Shown here piece by piece: positions 20,887 to 36,738 of a stretch of 64,000 nt of DNA. The translations under genes and the position numbers were made by a program. Source of the stretch: Haematococcus lacustris (lineage: Eukaryota > Chlorophyta > Chlorophyceae > Chlamydomonadales > Haematococcaceae); the NCBI GenBank assembly GCA_030144725.1, contig JASKMD010000012.1, positions 7,239,095 through 7,303,094 on the forward strand, in the 5' to 3' direction. The number at the start of each line of letters is the position of its first letter. Within the stretch, counting starts at the first letter, position 1. Under the pieces are notes generated by a model. It did no database searches, was not told where the DNA came from, and saw only the letters and a list, made by a program, of their open reading frames with translations.

Positions 20887-21990
20887 CCGTGACCGACCTG
20901 GCTCAGGAGCTCCTGGAAACAATTAGTGGCAGTCGCTGCAGTATAATCAGTTCACGTGGCATGCCAAACCGATGTAAGAGCACCCCCCCACACACGAACG
21001 GAAACACACGAGGTTGGAGCGATGCATGACCCCTTCGTGAATAGTACCTACTACCTGACCACTCTGTAAGGCCTCACAAGGTGTGCAGGCCATTGTGTCC
21101 AATGCCTAACGCCTGCCCTGCGTTTGCGTGGCGAGCTCATGTCCAGCTCCGCTGTGGCCCCCTGCTGTTCATCAGCTGCATCAACACATTGAGGGGTGGG
21201 CAGCGCAGGGGAGCCACCAGCACCAGCTGCCAGCTGCTGCCAAGGGTAGGCTTGATCATGATCATGGGGGTGGGAGGGGGTGGGGAGGGGGGTGGCGAGG
21301 GTGGGAAGGCAGTGAGGAGGCTGGGAGGGGGTGGGATAGGGGTGGGAGGGAGGGGCTGGGGCTGGGAGGGGGTGTGAGGGGTGTAGGGGGGCGGTCCGGG
21401 CGGTCAGAGTATGCTGGTCATTTCTGCAACGCAAGGTCGGGTCACGCCAAAGTCATTTCCAGCAGGCCTGATTGATGCATTGCTGTGCGTTCCTCTCCAG
21501 CAGCTGTGCCGTTGAGTTACGAACAAAGTAACGCCTCGAAACTGTAGAAAGTTACAGTGGTCAGCTCACAACATGCCGGATTGTGCAAGGAGGTCCTACT
21601 TTCTGTGTGGCTAGCTCGAGAGAAACGCACCTCGCTGCACCGTTGAGTCCTTACTAGCCTGGCGGGCTGAAATGTGATTTTATTACTACTGTTAGATGCC
21701 AGGCGCGCTTTACTCATTGTTATCACTACTCACCTGTAGAGCGAACGACAGTAAGCAGCTGAGGTGTGTACACGATGGCTTCATCCAGCACAATCTCACT
21801 TGTAAAGATTCACCGTGCCGTTTGCTTGGAGATGCAAATTGACGAGCAAGTGACAGTGCGATAAGCGCTACCGAAAACGGTGTACTTTGTAGTGAGTACC
21901 TGCATGAAGATTACCAACCCCATGCTGGGAACACCTGACTATATTCCTTCCTCATCGACATGCACAGCAAGCCTGGTGACAGCAGCAGCC
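20887..21990. other. Intergenic; G-rich block at 21265-21405
   Basis: No gene is recognised. From about 21265 to 21405 the plus strand has more than fifteen runs of three or more G, in GGGAGGGGGTGGG-like units, a strong G-quadruplex candidate. The minus-strand frame there is only the complement of this block. Confidence 0.5.
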
Positions 21991-22000
21991 TGTAAGAATC

Positions 22001-22105
22001 AAGCAGGGGCTTTGAACGCATCAGCTCCATTACCACCACCATGGGTGCCTTCCCACTGCTGCCTCTGCTGCGACTGCTGTTTCATTATCAGGGGGCCTTT
22101 ATGTC
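22001..22105 (+). repeat. Dispersed repeat, second copy at 50161-50265
   Basis: About 75 bases are nearly identical (AAGCAGGGGC then GAACGCATC..., ACCACCACCATGGGTGCCTT, CCCACTGCTGCCTCT), and a weaker match continues to GGCCT.TATGTC. One copy lies past the 3' end of the thioredoxin reductase gene (opposite strand). The other lies just past the stop of the glutathione peroxidase gene. Confidence 0.7.
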
Positions 22106-22124
22106 TTGCTCAGGAGCTCGCACA

Positions 22125-22160
22125 CCGTGGTCACAATTGATATGTACGAATGCAACCAGT
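22125..22160 (+). repeat. 36-bp repeat shared with the AlaRS 3' flank
   Basis: CCGTGGTCACAATTGATATG and the following bases match 16294-16329 with about four differences. Both copies lie a few hundred bases beyond the 3' end of a gene and are in the same orientation on the plus strand. Confidence 0.6.
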
Positions 22161-22322
22161 AAGGAACTCCAATCCGCCGAGCAATCCATCACTCTTCCTA
22201 TGGGCTGTCATCAAACCCAGAAACACTGCTCCATAGACACATATCCTGCCAGAATGCCCCGTCCAGCAGTTCACTCTACTACACTGCACTCCACACTCTT
22301 CTCCAGCATGTTCATCAACCCT

Positions 22323-22389
22323 CCACATTGTGGCTGCTCCGGCTGCACGGCTTTGATTTGCCGCTGCTACCATCATATCACGTATGTGG
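22323..22389 (-). promoter_or_regulatory. Candidate SECIS element for thioredoxin reductase
   Basis: Read on the minus strand, a 6-bp basal stem CCACAT/ATGTGG encloses an internal loop and the core ATGAT (22376-22372). An upper helix follows: GGTAGCAGCGGC with GCCGTGCAGCC, containing one bulge and one mismatch. The apical loop AAATCAAA (22359-22352) starts with unpaired A residues. The 3' side of the core is GGAG (22340-22337). This order of basal stem, UGA, helix, apical AA, helix and GA is that of eukaryotic SECIS elements. It starts about 285 bases after the in-frame UGA at 22675-22673, an acceptable distance. I found it by eye; no folding was run. Confidence 0.7.
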
Positions 22390-22666
22390 TGCAGGTAACA
22401 CCACCATGGCACACAAACTGCCGCTGCCGCTACTGCTGCTGCTTTCGCTACTGCTGCTTTTGCCGCTGCTGCTTGTGTTGTCATGGTGAGATCCTGCCAG
22501 GGTTTCCTAAACAGCTGGCCTAGCTAAGTCCCTGCTGCCCTGGAGGCAGATGCACCACAATCAGGCAGCGCTGTGCCGCGCTCCCCCTCGCCACCAGCGC
22601 TGTGCTTGCACACAGCACACAGCAGTGGGGACTGGCGCGGCCTGCCTCCAGGCTGCAGCAGGGGTC

Positions 22667-28602
<5,936 letters not shown>

Positions 28603-29149
28603 CTAGCAGCCACTCCCTCGCAAACAGAACTGCGTCGGACGTAATGGTACTCTGGTCATACTATGAGAGTAACATAAAGCGCGATTGCATGCATTATTGG
28701 GTTAGCTACACCACAACATTATTGTGAAGTTCGAGGGTGAAGGAGTCGTACATGGTGATAAATGCCCACAAAAGGTATGACGAGTTTACCGTAAACTTTA
28801 CGCCCAGGTTGTCCATCATGTACACAGTCACTGAAGCTCGGGACAGCCATTCCGTGTATCCAAGCGAGCCCCTTACATACGGATGATGTAATTGGATCAT
28901 CGATACGCAAACTGACGAGGAATAAACCTAGTGTACAAGACACACACCCTTTTCAAGACAGTTGGGAGGGTCTAACCTTGAGAGTGTATGTAACCAGAAC
29001 CACAACCAGCAGCCCCCTCGTCCCTTACTAGGGCCTCCATCTGAGTCGGACCACTAGGGACCACTAGGGATCAATAGCACTACTAGGGACCACTAGGGAC
29101 CACTAGGGACCACTAGGGATCAATAGCGGGATTGAAATGGTGTTTAGGG
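28603..29149. other. Upstream of thioredoxin reductase; 12-13-bp tandem repeat at 29046-29128
   Basis: The promoter of the minus-strand reductase should lie here, but I see no specific element. At 29046-29128 GGACCACTA(GGGA) and TCAATAGC units repeat about six to seven times. The tandem ends some 20 bases before the 3' end of Fanzor copy B. Confidence 0.5.
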
Positions 29150-29311
29150 GCTGTGTGGAGTATACCCAATGCACATGGACATAGTGCATGAGTGTCTACC
29201 ACCTACATTATTGCCTGACCACGAGAGCTATAGTCTAGAGTTGGCATGACATGCATGCACTAAGTGTAAGCTGATGACAGCTCAAATGGGGCACTCTACT
29301 GTGCCCCAGCG

Positions 29312-29350
<39 letters not shown>

Positions 29351-31762
29351 GCCTTGGGTGGGCAGTGTTGCACCCACTTGTAGCCCAGGCCAGGGTACTC
29401 CTTGCCCTTGGCTGGCAGAGCTGCCTGCTCTGGCCACCAGCACAGCTCCAGTGGGCGCCACCTGCTCTCCCCAACGCGCTGCATGTTCAGCGCTGCATTG
29501 CAATCCCTTTCTACCCACTTGCCTGGCTGTGATGCTGGCTTAGCTTTGGCAGCCTTGCCCTGGCCCTTGGCCTGTGCCCTGGGCGGGCTGGGTGGGCTTA
29601 GCTGCCTGCTCAGCCTTGGTGCGCTTGCTGCGCTTGGCTGGCCGGGGAGTGGTAAGCCCAGGCTCTGAGGCTGCTTGCTGTGTGGCTGCCTGGCTGCCGC
29701 ATGGGGGCTGTGGGGGCTTGCGTGGGAACACTACCGGGCTCCACATCAGGCCTTGCACTGGCTGGTCACGCTACTGGCTCCAGGCTGGGTGCACCAGGAG
29801 GGCTTCCACCTGCCCTGCTGGGGGCTTCCAGTCTTCGAGCCTGGTGGGCTGCTCACGGTCTAGCTCCTCCTCACAGGGCTGCTGGCCATTCACTGCTGAG
29901 CTGAACCGGCTGGTGCGGTGCTCATCCACAAGCACGACCCTGCCCCGCCGCTGGTCTGTGCCCCTGGGCCTGCACACCACCTTGCAGCAGGCACGCAACA
30001 CCGCGTCGGCACCCCAGACTCCGCTGGTGCGAATGCCAGCTGCAGCAAAGAACACTACCAGCTGCTTGGCACGCCCATGGCGTTTATGGACAACTCCGCC
30101 ACCTCCAACTGCAGCCACGCACGCAAGGCACATACAGTGGCTGACATGGTGGTACCGGGTTAGGGATGGCACAATAAACTACTCTTTCACTCTTTGCCAT
30201 GCCACTTGGGCGGCTGCTGCTGCTGCTGGCAGCTGGGGTGGGGCAGGAGGAAGGGGGATGGGGCGTGTGTAGTGCACACACACGCTGACACCGTCTGTCT
30301 CCACCGTCCTTGTTAGCCCCTTGTTGGCAAGCCTGCCCCTTGTTGGCAACCACCTGTCCCAGTGCTTGCTGAGGGCTGGCTCTGTGGTGAAGGTCTCCTT
30401 TGGTCTCCTTGGTCAGCCCTTGCTGCGTGCACACCCCATGCAGCACCCTACTGTCTAGCTTGATGAAGTGTAGCCCAACCCTGGCCATGGGGGTAAGGGT
30501 GAAGGGGGAGGGGCAGGTCAGGGTCCGGGGACCAATCCCACGCCTCTTGCCGCGCTTTGGCTGCCCTGGCACAGGTGGGGTGGGGGGCTGCTGCCACTGC
30601 TCTAGCCACCTGCACATATGCACCGCATGTCGCATGCGGCAGGGCAGGGGCAGGGTGTCCTGCAGGGAGCCTTGCTTCTTCATGCCCAGTAGGCGGCGGT
30701 GCGTGTTGGCCTCCTCTATCAAATCAGCCACATGCCGCTTGTCCACGGTGGCGGCCTGCAGCTCTGAGCTCTTGGCGTTGATGCCATACCCGCACGCCAT
30801 CCTGATGAACAGCAGCGCCTCCTCCCCGCTCCAGTTCAACCGGGCCCTGGCTGCCTTGGCGTACAGCTTGACAATGCGCTCTGCAGGTCAGGTCAGGTCA
30901 GGTCAGGTCAGGTCGGGTCAGGTCGGGTCAGGTCAGGTCAGGTCAGGTCAGGTCAGGTCAGGTCAGGTCAGGTCAGGTCAGGTCAGGTCAGGTCAGGTCA
31001 GGTCAGGTCAGGTCAGGTCAGGTCAGGTCAGGTCAGGTCAGGTCAGGTCAGGTCAGGTCAGGTCAGGTCAGGTCAGGTCAGGTCAGGTCAGGTCAGGTCA
31101 GGTCAGGTCAGGTCAGGTCAGGTCAGGTCAGGTCAGGTCAGGTCAGGTCAGGTCAGGTCAGGTCAGGTCAGGTCAGGTCAGGTCAGGTCAGGTCAGGTCA
31201 GGTCAGGTCAGGTCAGGTCAGGTCAGGTCAGGTCAGGTCAGGTCAGGTCAGGTCAGGTCAGGTCAGGTCAGGTCAGGTCAGGTCAGGTCAGGTCAGGTCA
31301 GGTCAGGTCAGGTCAGGTCAGGTCAGGTCAGGTCAGGTCAGGTCAGGTGCAGGGAACCTTGCTTCCTCAGGCCCAGGAGGCAGCGATGGTTGGCTGCCGC
31401 CTCCTTCAGTTGAGCCACATGCTCCTTGTCCAGGTCGGATACCTCGAGCTCCGAGCTCTTGGCGTTGATGCAATACCCACAGGCCATCCTGTTGAACAGC
31501 TGAGCCTCCACCCCGCTCCAGCCTAGCCGGGCCCTGGCTGCCTTGGTGTACAGCTTGACGAAGCGCGGGGCGGGGCGGGGCGAGGGGGCTGAGGGGCTGA
31601 GGGGAGTCTTACAATTGAATGGTTGTGTGCTGTCTCAATGAGCAACAGTGTGCCACAATGTTCCAGTGGCTCATGTATGCCTAAAGACCTTGCCAAGCAC
31701 TTGCCAGGCACCATGGCTTAGTGTTCCAAGTGCACGGGCATGAGCAACAAATGTACCGCACT
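29150..31762 (-). pseudogene. Fanzor-like (TnpB-family) element, decayed, copy B
   Basis: On the minus strand this relic runs from a 5' region (31762-31583, shared with 39774-39590) through coding remnants to the conserved 3' tail ending near 29150. Recognisable pieces are WSGEEALLFIRMACGYGIN, FTLTPMARVGLHFIKLDS, GRAKQLVVFF..GAD, RGRVVLVDEHRTSR, RGLMW-like motifs (here QGLMWSPVV), the NAALN-type region near 29500, and a Gln-rich end. Copy E shows the catalytic start GIDPG; here that region is missing. Frames shift several times and stops interrupt them, so no active nuclease is encoded. A 93-copy pentamer array splits it at 30885-31348, with two diverged copies of the same coding segment on either side. 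Confidence 0.75.
30885..31348 (+). repeat. (AGGTC)n array, about 93 copies, inside Fanzor copy B
   Basis: The array is nearly pure; two GGGTC variants occur near its left edge (about 30911-30925). It is the reverse-complement unit of the AlaRS intron array at 14116-14410. On the minus strand it lies between codons of two homologous Fanzor segments and ends within CTGCA on both sides. Confidence 0.95.
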
Positions 31763-32103
31763 GGCTTGGTTGGCCCATGCTGGCCCAATTGCATATTATC
31801 TTAGGAACGTCCCAGCTGATCCTAGCTTGAAACGGCTCTGTTGCACCAGGGAAAGGAGGTTGGGACTAGGGAGGGTCTCTCCATCACCTAGGGTAGGTGG
31901 TGGGAGCAGGCCGCGCCCCAGGCGAAAGCTCCTTCCTTAATGCACGAGTAGCCGCGAGTAGTCTTCTTCTTCTTCTAAAGGACGCCAAACGCAACGGACC
32001 GTGAAAAAAAGCTCTCCGCGTGGGCCATTGTGGCACGCCGGCTGGTAGAGGCTGCACGGGTGCATCACGCGCCCGGATAGAGAAGTAGGGGTCGTCACGT
32101 TAT
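31763..32103. other. Intergenic
   Basis: This lies between the 5' boundary of Fanzor copy B and the stop of the next minus-strand gene. The right part is probably the 3' UTR of that gene. A (TTC)4 run lies near 31963. No gene is seen. Confidence 0.4.
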
Positions 32104-34801
32104 CTACGGCTCGTAGTACGAGGCATACAGCTTGTCTGCGGCCTCATCCGCAGTTGCGTTCCACTGCGCCAGACGATCAATGAGTTCGTTGCGTCTGGCC
32201 GATTGTATGTTGTTAATGCTATCGCGCTGGGAGTTGACCTGCGTTTCGTAGTGCAGCTTGGACCGCAGCTCCACAAGGTCTATCTCCCGCGACAGAATCG
32301 TGAGGGCACAGTCCCGAGCCCGGGACAGCACATCCTTCGTCAGCGGCGAGGCGGCGGACGGGGCGGGCAGCGAGGACGCCGCTTTGACGACCGCCTCGCT
32401 CATCGTTTCTGGTACAAATGCCAAGACTGTTGCGCCGATCGTTTGGGACGCATGAGCCATCTCGCCTGACACATCGTTGGAAATCGCCGCGGATCTAAAT
32501 GAGGGAAAGGCGGCGGGCAGCGCTTCGGTGCTGGGTGGGTGCGGTTTGCGGTTTGCGGATCCCTTCTTGAAGATGGGTGGCGGGGGCGCCTTCAGTGAAT
32601 TCAAGGCGGGGGTGGCCTGCGGCCGGATCGGTCATGGGGCACGTTGACTGTGCGTGCGTGCGTGCAGGTGTGGGTGTGTGCGTGTGCGCATGTGCGTGTG
32701 TGTATGTGTGTGTGTGTGTGTGTGTGTGTTAGCGCACTTGGCATGCACCCTCCAACCCCTTCTCGCTTACTCACCGGTTGGGCTCCGCCGACGACCTCAT
32801 CATCGGAAGAGTTGTCTGCCTGCCGACTTCTCTCCTGCACCTGACAGCCGACAAGGGCGGGGCGTGGGCGACTGCTGATGTGAGAGGGTGCATGTATACC
32901 CATGGTGACTCTAATCATCGCCATGTCTTTTAGGGGTTTGGCTGGTGTGTTGCAAGAAATAAAAAGTGTTGGTGTATTGGAGCAGTCTGAACGGGGTCCA
33001 TGAGGATGAGCAGGTTGGTAGGTTGGAGAGGGGGGAGGAGTCGTTGCTGGCGATACATTCCCACCCCATTCACCCCCTCCCCATCGGTGCCACTCACCCG
33101 CCCAGCTGCGCCCAACCCTCCTTGCTCGCGCCGACTGACCGGGATGGAGGCGTGCTTGGCCGTCTTGTCCGCAGGGAAGGTCGTGGGCGTTACAGCCATC
33201 TGGGCCTTGGTGGCCTGCGGTGACGACGACGATGGGGGCGTGTAGTGGTGAGTGAAGATGCTGACGGTGATGATGCATGCATCGCACCTTTGGAATCTCC
33301 ATTTCATCAGACGACGCCAAGTCGCAAGCCTCCACGGGCTGCTCCTCATCCATCTCTCCTCCTGAGCTGTGTGCCCCTCCGGCGTCGTTGTCCTCCTCCT
33401 GCAACACCCCATGAGGAGAATACGCCCAGCTGCACTCATCCGGTTCACCCCGTTTGACTGACCTGGTCAAGAGCCCCAGTCATGCATCAGCATGACACTT
33501 CATGACACATCACTAGCCTGATGTCGTCTCTCACCTTGAATTGACCTAGCGGCATGCACCTGGCAGCAGCTGTGTGAGCGGTATGCAGCTGGCACTGGGT
33601 GAGCGGCATGCACTGGCACTGGGCGAGCACGGTGGCGCGGCGTGCACCATTCTGCGGCGTGCAGTGCACATCGCGATTCAACATACCCGCGTGGTACCTA
33701 TCGTGATGCTGCAGCTGCCGCTGGCCCATGGTCTGCTGGTGCTACTAGCTGCTAGGTGCGTGGCGAAGTGGCCAACGCCGCAGCTCAACTGCTTTCTAAT
33801 TGGGAGCTCTTCCTGTGGTCGAGATGTTAAGGCCATGTTGCTGCGGGAGCAAGCTAGTGCATTAGCTTTAATGTTGGGGCGCTGCGTGAAATGGAATGCT
33901 ATTGCTCGCACCTTGATAGCTGCCTGGCGTGCTTTGCAATGTGGGTGAAGCGCTGTGGGGTGCTGGAATTGCTTGGTCGCTGCATGGCCGCAGCGGATTT
34001 CTCCAGTGGACAGGGCTGGTGGGCTTGAGAAGGGCCTGCAACACATCATGGCAGGGCAGGTAGCATGCAAGTAGCCTTCAGCTGTACCTTCAGCTGTACC
34101 TTCAGCTTCACATGTGCCTCATTCATTGTCACCACCCCCATCCCCACCCCCTGCCCCTGCCCTTTGCCCCGCTTCTCCCTCCCTTGCTACCTGGGTTGTA
34201 TGATGTGCTGTAACGCAAACTCCAGTCGGCCAAGCTGTACCTCAGCATCTTGCAGTGTTGACAACTGTAGCATCACCTTGCTATCAGGCTGTGACTGCAG
34301 AAGGCGCAACAGTGCGGGTACTTGCTGTATCTGCTGGAGATCTTCAGCAGCAATTGCGCTGCAGCCAAAGGATGAAAGGACCAAAGAAGGGCAGGGCAGT
34401 TCAGCGAAGATCAGGCTAGGGCCATAGCCAGGGCAATGCTGGTGCAAGGCAGGGCTGGTGCAGGTTAGGGCTGGGAAGTGAAAAGCGCACCTTGCGGTGG
34501 CCAAGCCCTGCTGTTGCTGGGGCATGCTTGGGGACATGCTCTGCTCGTCCTTCTCCTGAGTGGTGTGTCTGCATGACACCACACACAGGAGTGTGACGAA
34601 TGGTGCTACCACCAAGTTGCTAGGTTGAGTAGGCAAAAACAGGCTGTAATCTGGGTATGCAGTTGATGCTGTGCAGCTGGCTTGCCATGTCAGCCCATCA
34701 TCCAGCAGGGGCACTCACATGATGGGCTGCTGCTCCTCAACAGATGAGGCCAGTGTGTTGGTGGCAGGCCTAGTGAGGATGGAGAGCCCTGGCAGGTGCA
34801 T
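32104..34801 (-). CDS. Unrecognised protein with acidic and alpha-helical segments
   Basis: I do not recognise this gene. A phase-consistent chain of minus-strand exons supports it: 34719-34801 (ATG at 34801), 34491-34568, 34191-34358, 33912-34035, then 33288-33462, 33140-33214, 32775-32834 and 32104-32616. The link between 33912 and 33462 is unresolved; a 25-nt candidate exon at 33535-33559 leaves the phase off by one. The early part has a helical stretch (AEDLQQIQQVPALLRLLQSQ). The middle is acidic (GGEMDEEQPVEACDLASSDE) with a second patch (ADNSSDDEVVGG). The last exon encodes about 170 residues: a proline-rich start (LKAPPPPIFKK), then a helix (ILSREIDLVELRSKLHYETQ), ending YASYYEP. No domain, signal peptide or membrane segment is evident. 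A regulatory or scaffold protein is possible but not shown. Confidence 0.6.
32690..32729 (+). repeat. (GT)n run in an intron
   Basis: A GT/GC-rich dinucleotide tract lies between two exons (32616 and 32775) of the unrecognised minus-strand gene. It is read there as (AC)n just after the donor. Confidence 0.85.
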
Positions 34802-36393
34802 CAGTGCCGGCAAGGCCGAGTGGTGCTAGCTGAACCCCTGCAACCGAGACTGTGATGGATGCGAGAGGTTTGGGAGATGGTGACGAGAAGAGCCCGATGG
34901 CTGAGGCTATCGCGACGACTAGTGACCTTCAGACTCGTTGCAGCTTTCGCTGGCCCTTCGCTGGCATTGCCACGGGTGCTCCAACACAACACACACTCCA
35001 ACACACTCCAACGGGACGTCGTACACAGGAACCCCGTTTCCAATGAAGGAGCCGGAGCCGGAGCCGGAGCCAGAGCCGGAGCCAGAGCCCGAGCAAAGAG
35101 CCAGAGCTGGAGCCGGAGTTCCCAAAGAGCCCAGGATTGGCTCTAACCGCCAGCCAACCGTCGGCTCCGCCGACCCCCGTTTCCAATGCAAGGGCCAAGA
35201 GCCGGAGTCAGGAGCCAGATTTGCTCCTAAATGCGCTCTTAGGAGCCCCATGCAGTCCCTTCGGGCTCTGCGGCTCGAGGGCCACGGAGCTCGGAGCCGG
35301 AGCCGGAGCCCAAAAATAGTTTTCTTGCATCGCAACAGGGCTCCCAGGAGGAGTCGAGGGTGGCCCAGTGGGACGACCAGCAAGATGAGCCCAGTGGGAC
35401 GACCAGCAAGATGTTTGCGGAGCTGTACGCACAGACGTTTGCCCAGGTCCAAATGAAATGGGCGAGATGTTGTAAACGAGAACTCAGGGCGCCTAAGAGG
35501 CCGCAAGATGACGGCAGCTCAGGCCCTGAACAGGGCCCCCTACGCCAAAGCTGGTTGCCGTCTGGAAGTGGAACGAAAGGCGCACAGGCAAGGACGACAG
35601 AGCAGCAAACATGTTGCAGGAGTTGCAGGCAGCAAGCAGCAAACAGCAAGAGCAAGCAGCAAGAGCTAGCAACTTCTTGGCAATTGCATGTTGTTGTTAT
35701 TGATGTTGTTGTTGTTCCAGCAGCACAGGGTCAGCGGTGGTCTGCAGCACGGGGTCAGCGGTGGTGCACGCAAACGCCCATCACCAGCTGCATTGGCGTT
35801 TTGCGCGCACCACCAACGTGCAAAGCCAAGCAACAGGTGCAGTAGCACCCCCTGGCTAGCGCTGGGGCGGCTGGGTTGCAGCCTGATGGGGCGGCTGGGC
35901 TGCAGCCTGGTGGGTTGAAGGGGGTGCTGCCTGGTGGGGCGGCTGGGCTGCAGCGTGGTGGGTTGCAAGGGGTGCAGCCTGGTGGGGCGGCTGGTTTGCA
36001 GCCTAGTGGGTTGTAGGGGTTGCAGCCTAGTGGGGTTGCAGGTGCCTAGTGGGTTGCAAGGAGGTGCTGCCTGGTGGGGTGCTGGGCGTGGGTCTTTCCC
36101 CTTGGGCCAATGGGGCTGCCATCGCCCGTTGCCTCCCATCACCCCTCACGGCACGCAGTTATGTCAGCACGCAGTTATGTCAGCATCCTGTGACCTGGTG
36201 ACCTGTGACTGGTAATCCTGTGACCCACGGTGTAAGCAAGTCCCACTGTTTAAGTCTTGCCTGTCCCACTATCTAAGTCCCACTGTTTAAGTCTTGTGAC
36301 AAGCCTCTGTGACAAACCTCTGTGACACGTTGAGGATATTGGGGTAGAATGTCTTGTAGTCACTGGGCACTTTCCAGTATTCGCTAAGATGAT
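34802..36393. other. Repeat-rich intergenic region with GAGCCG hexamers
   Basis: GAGCCG-type hexamers repeat at 35050-35100 and in short blocks near 35295-35310. The motif CCCCGTTTCCAATG occurs at 35032-35045 and 35175-35188, and inverted at 37058-37071 and 38909-38922. From 35870 to 36080 a loose tandem of GGGGCGGCTGGGCTGCAGCCTGG-like units repeats about nine times. Frames through these blocks are repeat-driven, and I see no gene. Confidence 0.5.
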
Positions 36394-36738
36394 TGTAGTG
36401 GCGTTTTCACGCGTTTAAAAACGTTAGCAGCCCTATCCTTAAAACGTTTAATACGCGGCCCCTCCCCTATTAACAGCCACAAACCAAACTTGTGGCTGTT
36501 AGTAGGGGAGGGGACTAGTTTGTGGCTGTTAGTAGCGGAGGGGACTTGTAAACAGGGCAACCACCGTCGCGATCACAGTCTTCGTCATCGAAGTCAGATG
36601 CAGGCGAGATGTGCCCGGACATCGAACAAAGACAGCAGGGAATAGATGCGCGGCGGTCAGCATCACACATGTCACACCAGATGTGAGAGACAGAGCCAGC
36701 GCTGGCTGAAGCTTGAACGCTTTGAAAACGCCACTACA
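36394..36738. mobile_element. MITE-like element with terminal inverted repeats
   Basis: The left end TGTAGTGGCGTTTTCACGCG and the right end, whose complement is TGTAGTGGCGTTTTCAAAGC, form inverted termini about 22 bases long with two or three mismatches. The 345-bp interior contains a 24-bp-arm hairpin (36459-36482 with 36490-36513, one mismatch). A further direct copy of its right arm follows near 36518-36545. I could not define a target-site duplication. No coding capacity is visible. Confidence 0.6.

Noticed and set aside
22585..22655. Another hairpin just after the thioredoxin reductase stop (GTGCTGTG/CACAGCGC with loop TGCAAG)
   Set aside because: It has an apical AA and a GA on one side but no UGA core on the 5' side, so the element at 22323-22389 fits SECIS better.
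30400..31413. 337-residue plus-strand frame
   Set aside because: Most of it is the AGGTC array; the rest is antisense to minus-strand Fanzor codons.
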